Source: Clostridiales bacterium (GTDB taxonomy: Bacteria; Bacillota; Clostridia; Tissierellales; Sedimentibacteraceae). Taken from it: a stretch of 6,628 nt of DNA. Location of the stretch: positions 415-7,042 of the forward strand of contig DNNV01000036.1 of assembly GCA_003497505.1 (NCBI GenBank), given 5' to 3'. Below are positions 6,288 through 6,628 of the stretch, piece by piece (within the stretch, counting starts at the first letter, position 1; every line of letters begins with the position of its first letter). The position numbers and the translations under genes are program-made. The notes beneath the pieces are model-generated. The model was not told the DNA's origin and made no database searches. It was given only the letters and a program-made list of their open reading frames with translations.

Positions 6288-6628
6288 ATGGATAATTTTT
6301 TTAAGCTCAAAGAAAACGGCACAAATGTATCAACGGAAATTATGGCCGGTTTTACAACCTTTTTTGCGATGTCCTACATCATATTTGTTAATCCGGCAAT
6401 TTTATCAGCAACAGGAATGCCGTCACAGGCAGTTTTTTTAGCAACAATTATTGCTGCGGCAATAGGAACACTTGTAATGGGGCTGTTTGCCAACGTTCCA
6501 TACGCACAGGCGCCGGGCATGGGGTTAAATGCATTTTTTACATACACGGTGGTATTTGCTCTTGGATTCACATGGGAGCAGGCATTGGCTCTGGTATTCA
6601 TCTGCGGATTATTGAATGTATTTATAAG
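6288..6628 (+). CDS. pbuG: Guanine/hypoxanthine permease, AzgA/PbuG type (partial, N-terminal)
   Basis: The first 113 residues of a nucleobase permease of the NCS2 superfamily (AzgA-like branch) are visible; the gene runs off the window. These transporters import purine bases by proton symport across the cytoplasmic membrane. The N-terminus MDNFFKLKENGTNVSTEIMA leads into TM1 (about 19-38, with TTFFAMSYIIFVNPAIL). TM2 follows (about 46-68), then the conserved AQAPGMGLNAFF (73-84), characteristic of the AzgA/PbuG/PbuO group, and another hydrophobic segment from about 98. The start is supported by AGGAGG (6278-6283), only four bases upstream and so slightly tight. The upstream guanine riboswitch indicates that guanine or hypoxanthine is the substrate. 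PbuO is an equally plausible name, since both carry such riboswitches in B. subtilis. Full-length relatives are about 430-450 residues, so roughly a quarter is seen. Confidence 0.93.
   Translation, partial: MDNFFKLKENGTNVSTEIMAGFTTFFAMSYIIFVNPAILSATGMPSQAVFLATIIAAAIGTLVMGLFANVPYAQAPGMGLNAFFTYTVVFALGFTWEQALALVFICGLLNVFI

Overview
The window looks like chromosome of an anaerobic, low-GC Firmicute, probably in the Clostridia or Tissierellia. Four things point that way: intergenic DNA is very AT-rich; the genes favour ATA and AGA codons and carry strong AGGAGG-type ribosome binding sites; two RNA switches typical of Firmicutes are present, a T-box leader and a guanine riboswitch; and the IlvD is of the oxygen-sensitive [4Fe-4S] type. 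The efflux adaptor also lacks a long TolC-docking hairpin, which fits a cell without an outer membrane. No phage, transposon, CRISPR or tRNA sequence is visible.

Layout. Positions 2-280 hold the C-terminal end of an MsbA/MdlB-type ABC exporter. A 165-base AT-rich gap follows. Positions 446-3923 are a tight three-gene operon on the + strand for a MacAB-like efflux system: a membrane-anchored adaptor with two tandem adaptor modules, an ATPase that overlaps it by 4 bases, and a four-helix MacB/FtsX-type permease 2 bases further on. A strong intrinsic terminator (3969-4000) ends this operon and separates it from the convergent ilvD gene (4008-5672, - strand).

The 615 bases between ilvD and the next gene (5673-6287) contain no protein gene but are densely regulatory. 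On the - strand, a near-consensus promoter (-35 at 6015-6020, -10 at 5991-5996) drives a T-box leader with stem I, a probable Ile specifier ATC, the T-box sequence at 5771-5785 and a 20-bp terminator hairpin upstream of ilvD. On the + strand, a second promoter (-35 at 6055-6060, -10 at 6078-6083) drives a guanine riboswitch (6111-6179) and its terminator (6197-6221). These precede an AzgA-family guanine/hypoxanthine permease that starts at 6288 and runs off the window.

Working together: uncharged tRNA-Ile should let transcription read through into ilvD, raising branched-chain amino acid synthesis. Low intracellular guanine should let transcription read through into the purine permease. The two neighbours are therefore divergent genes, each controlled by RNA-based attenuation, one sensing amino acid supply and the other purine supply. 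I see no clearly undescribed system. The most unusual items are the duplicated adaptor architecture and the compact back-to-back arrangement of two RNA switches.
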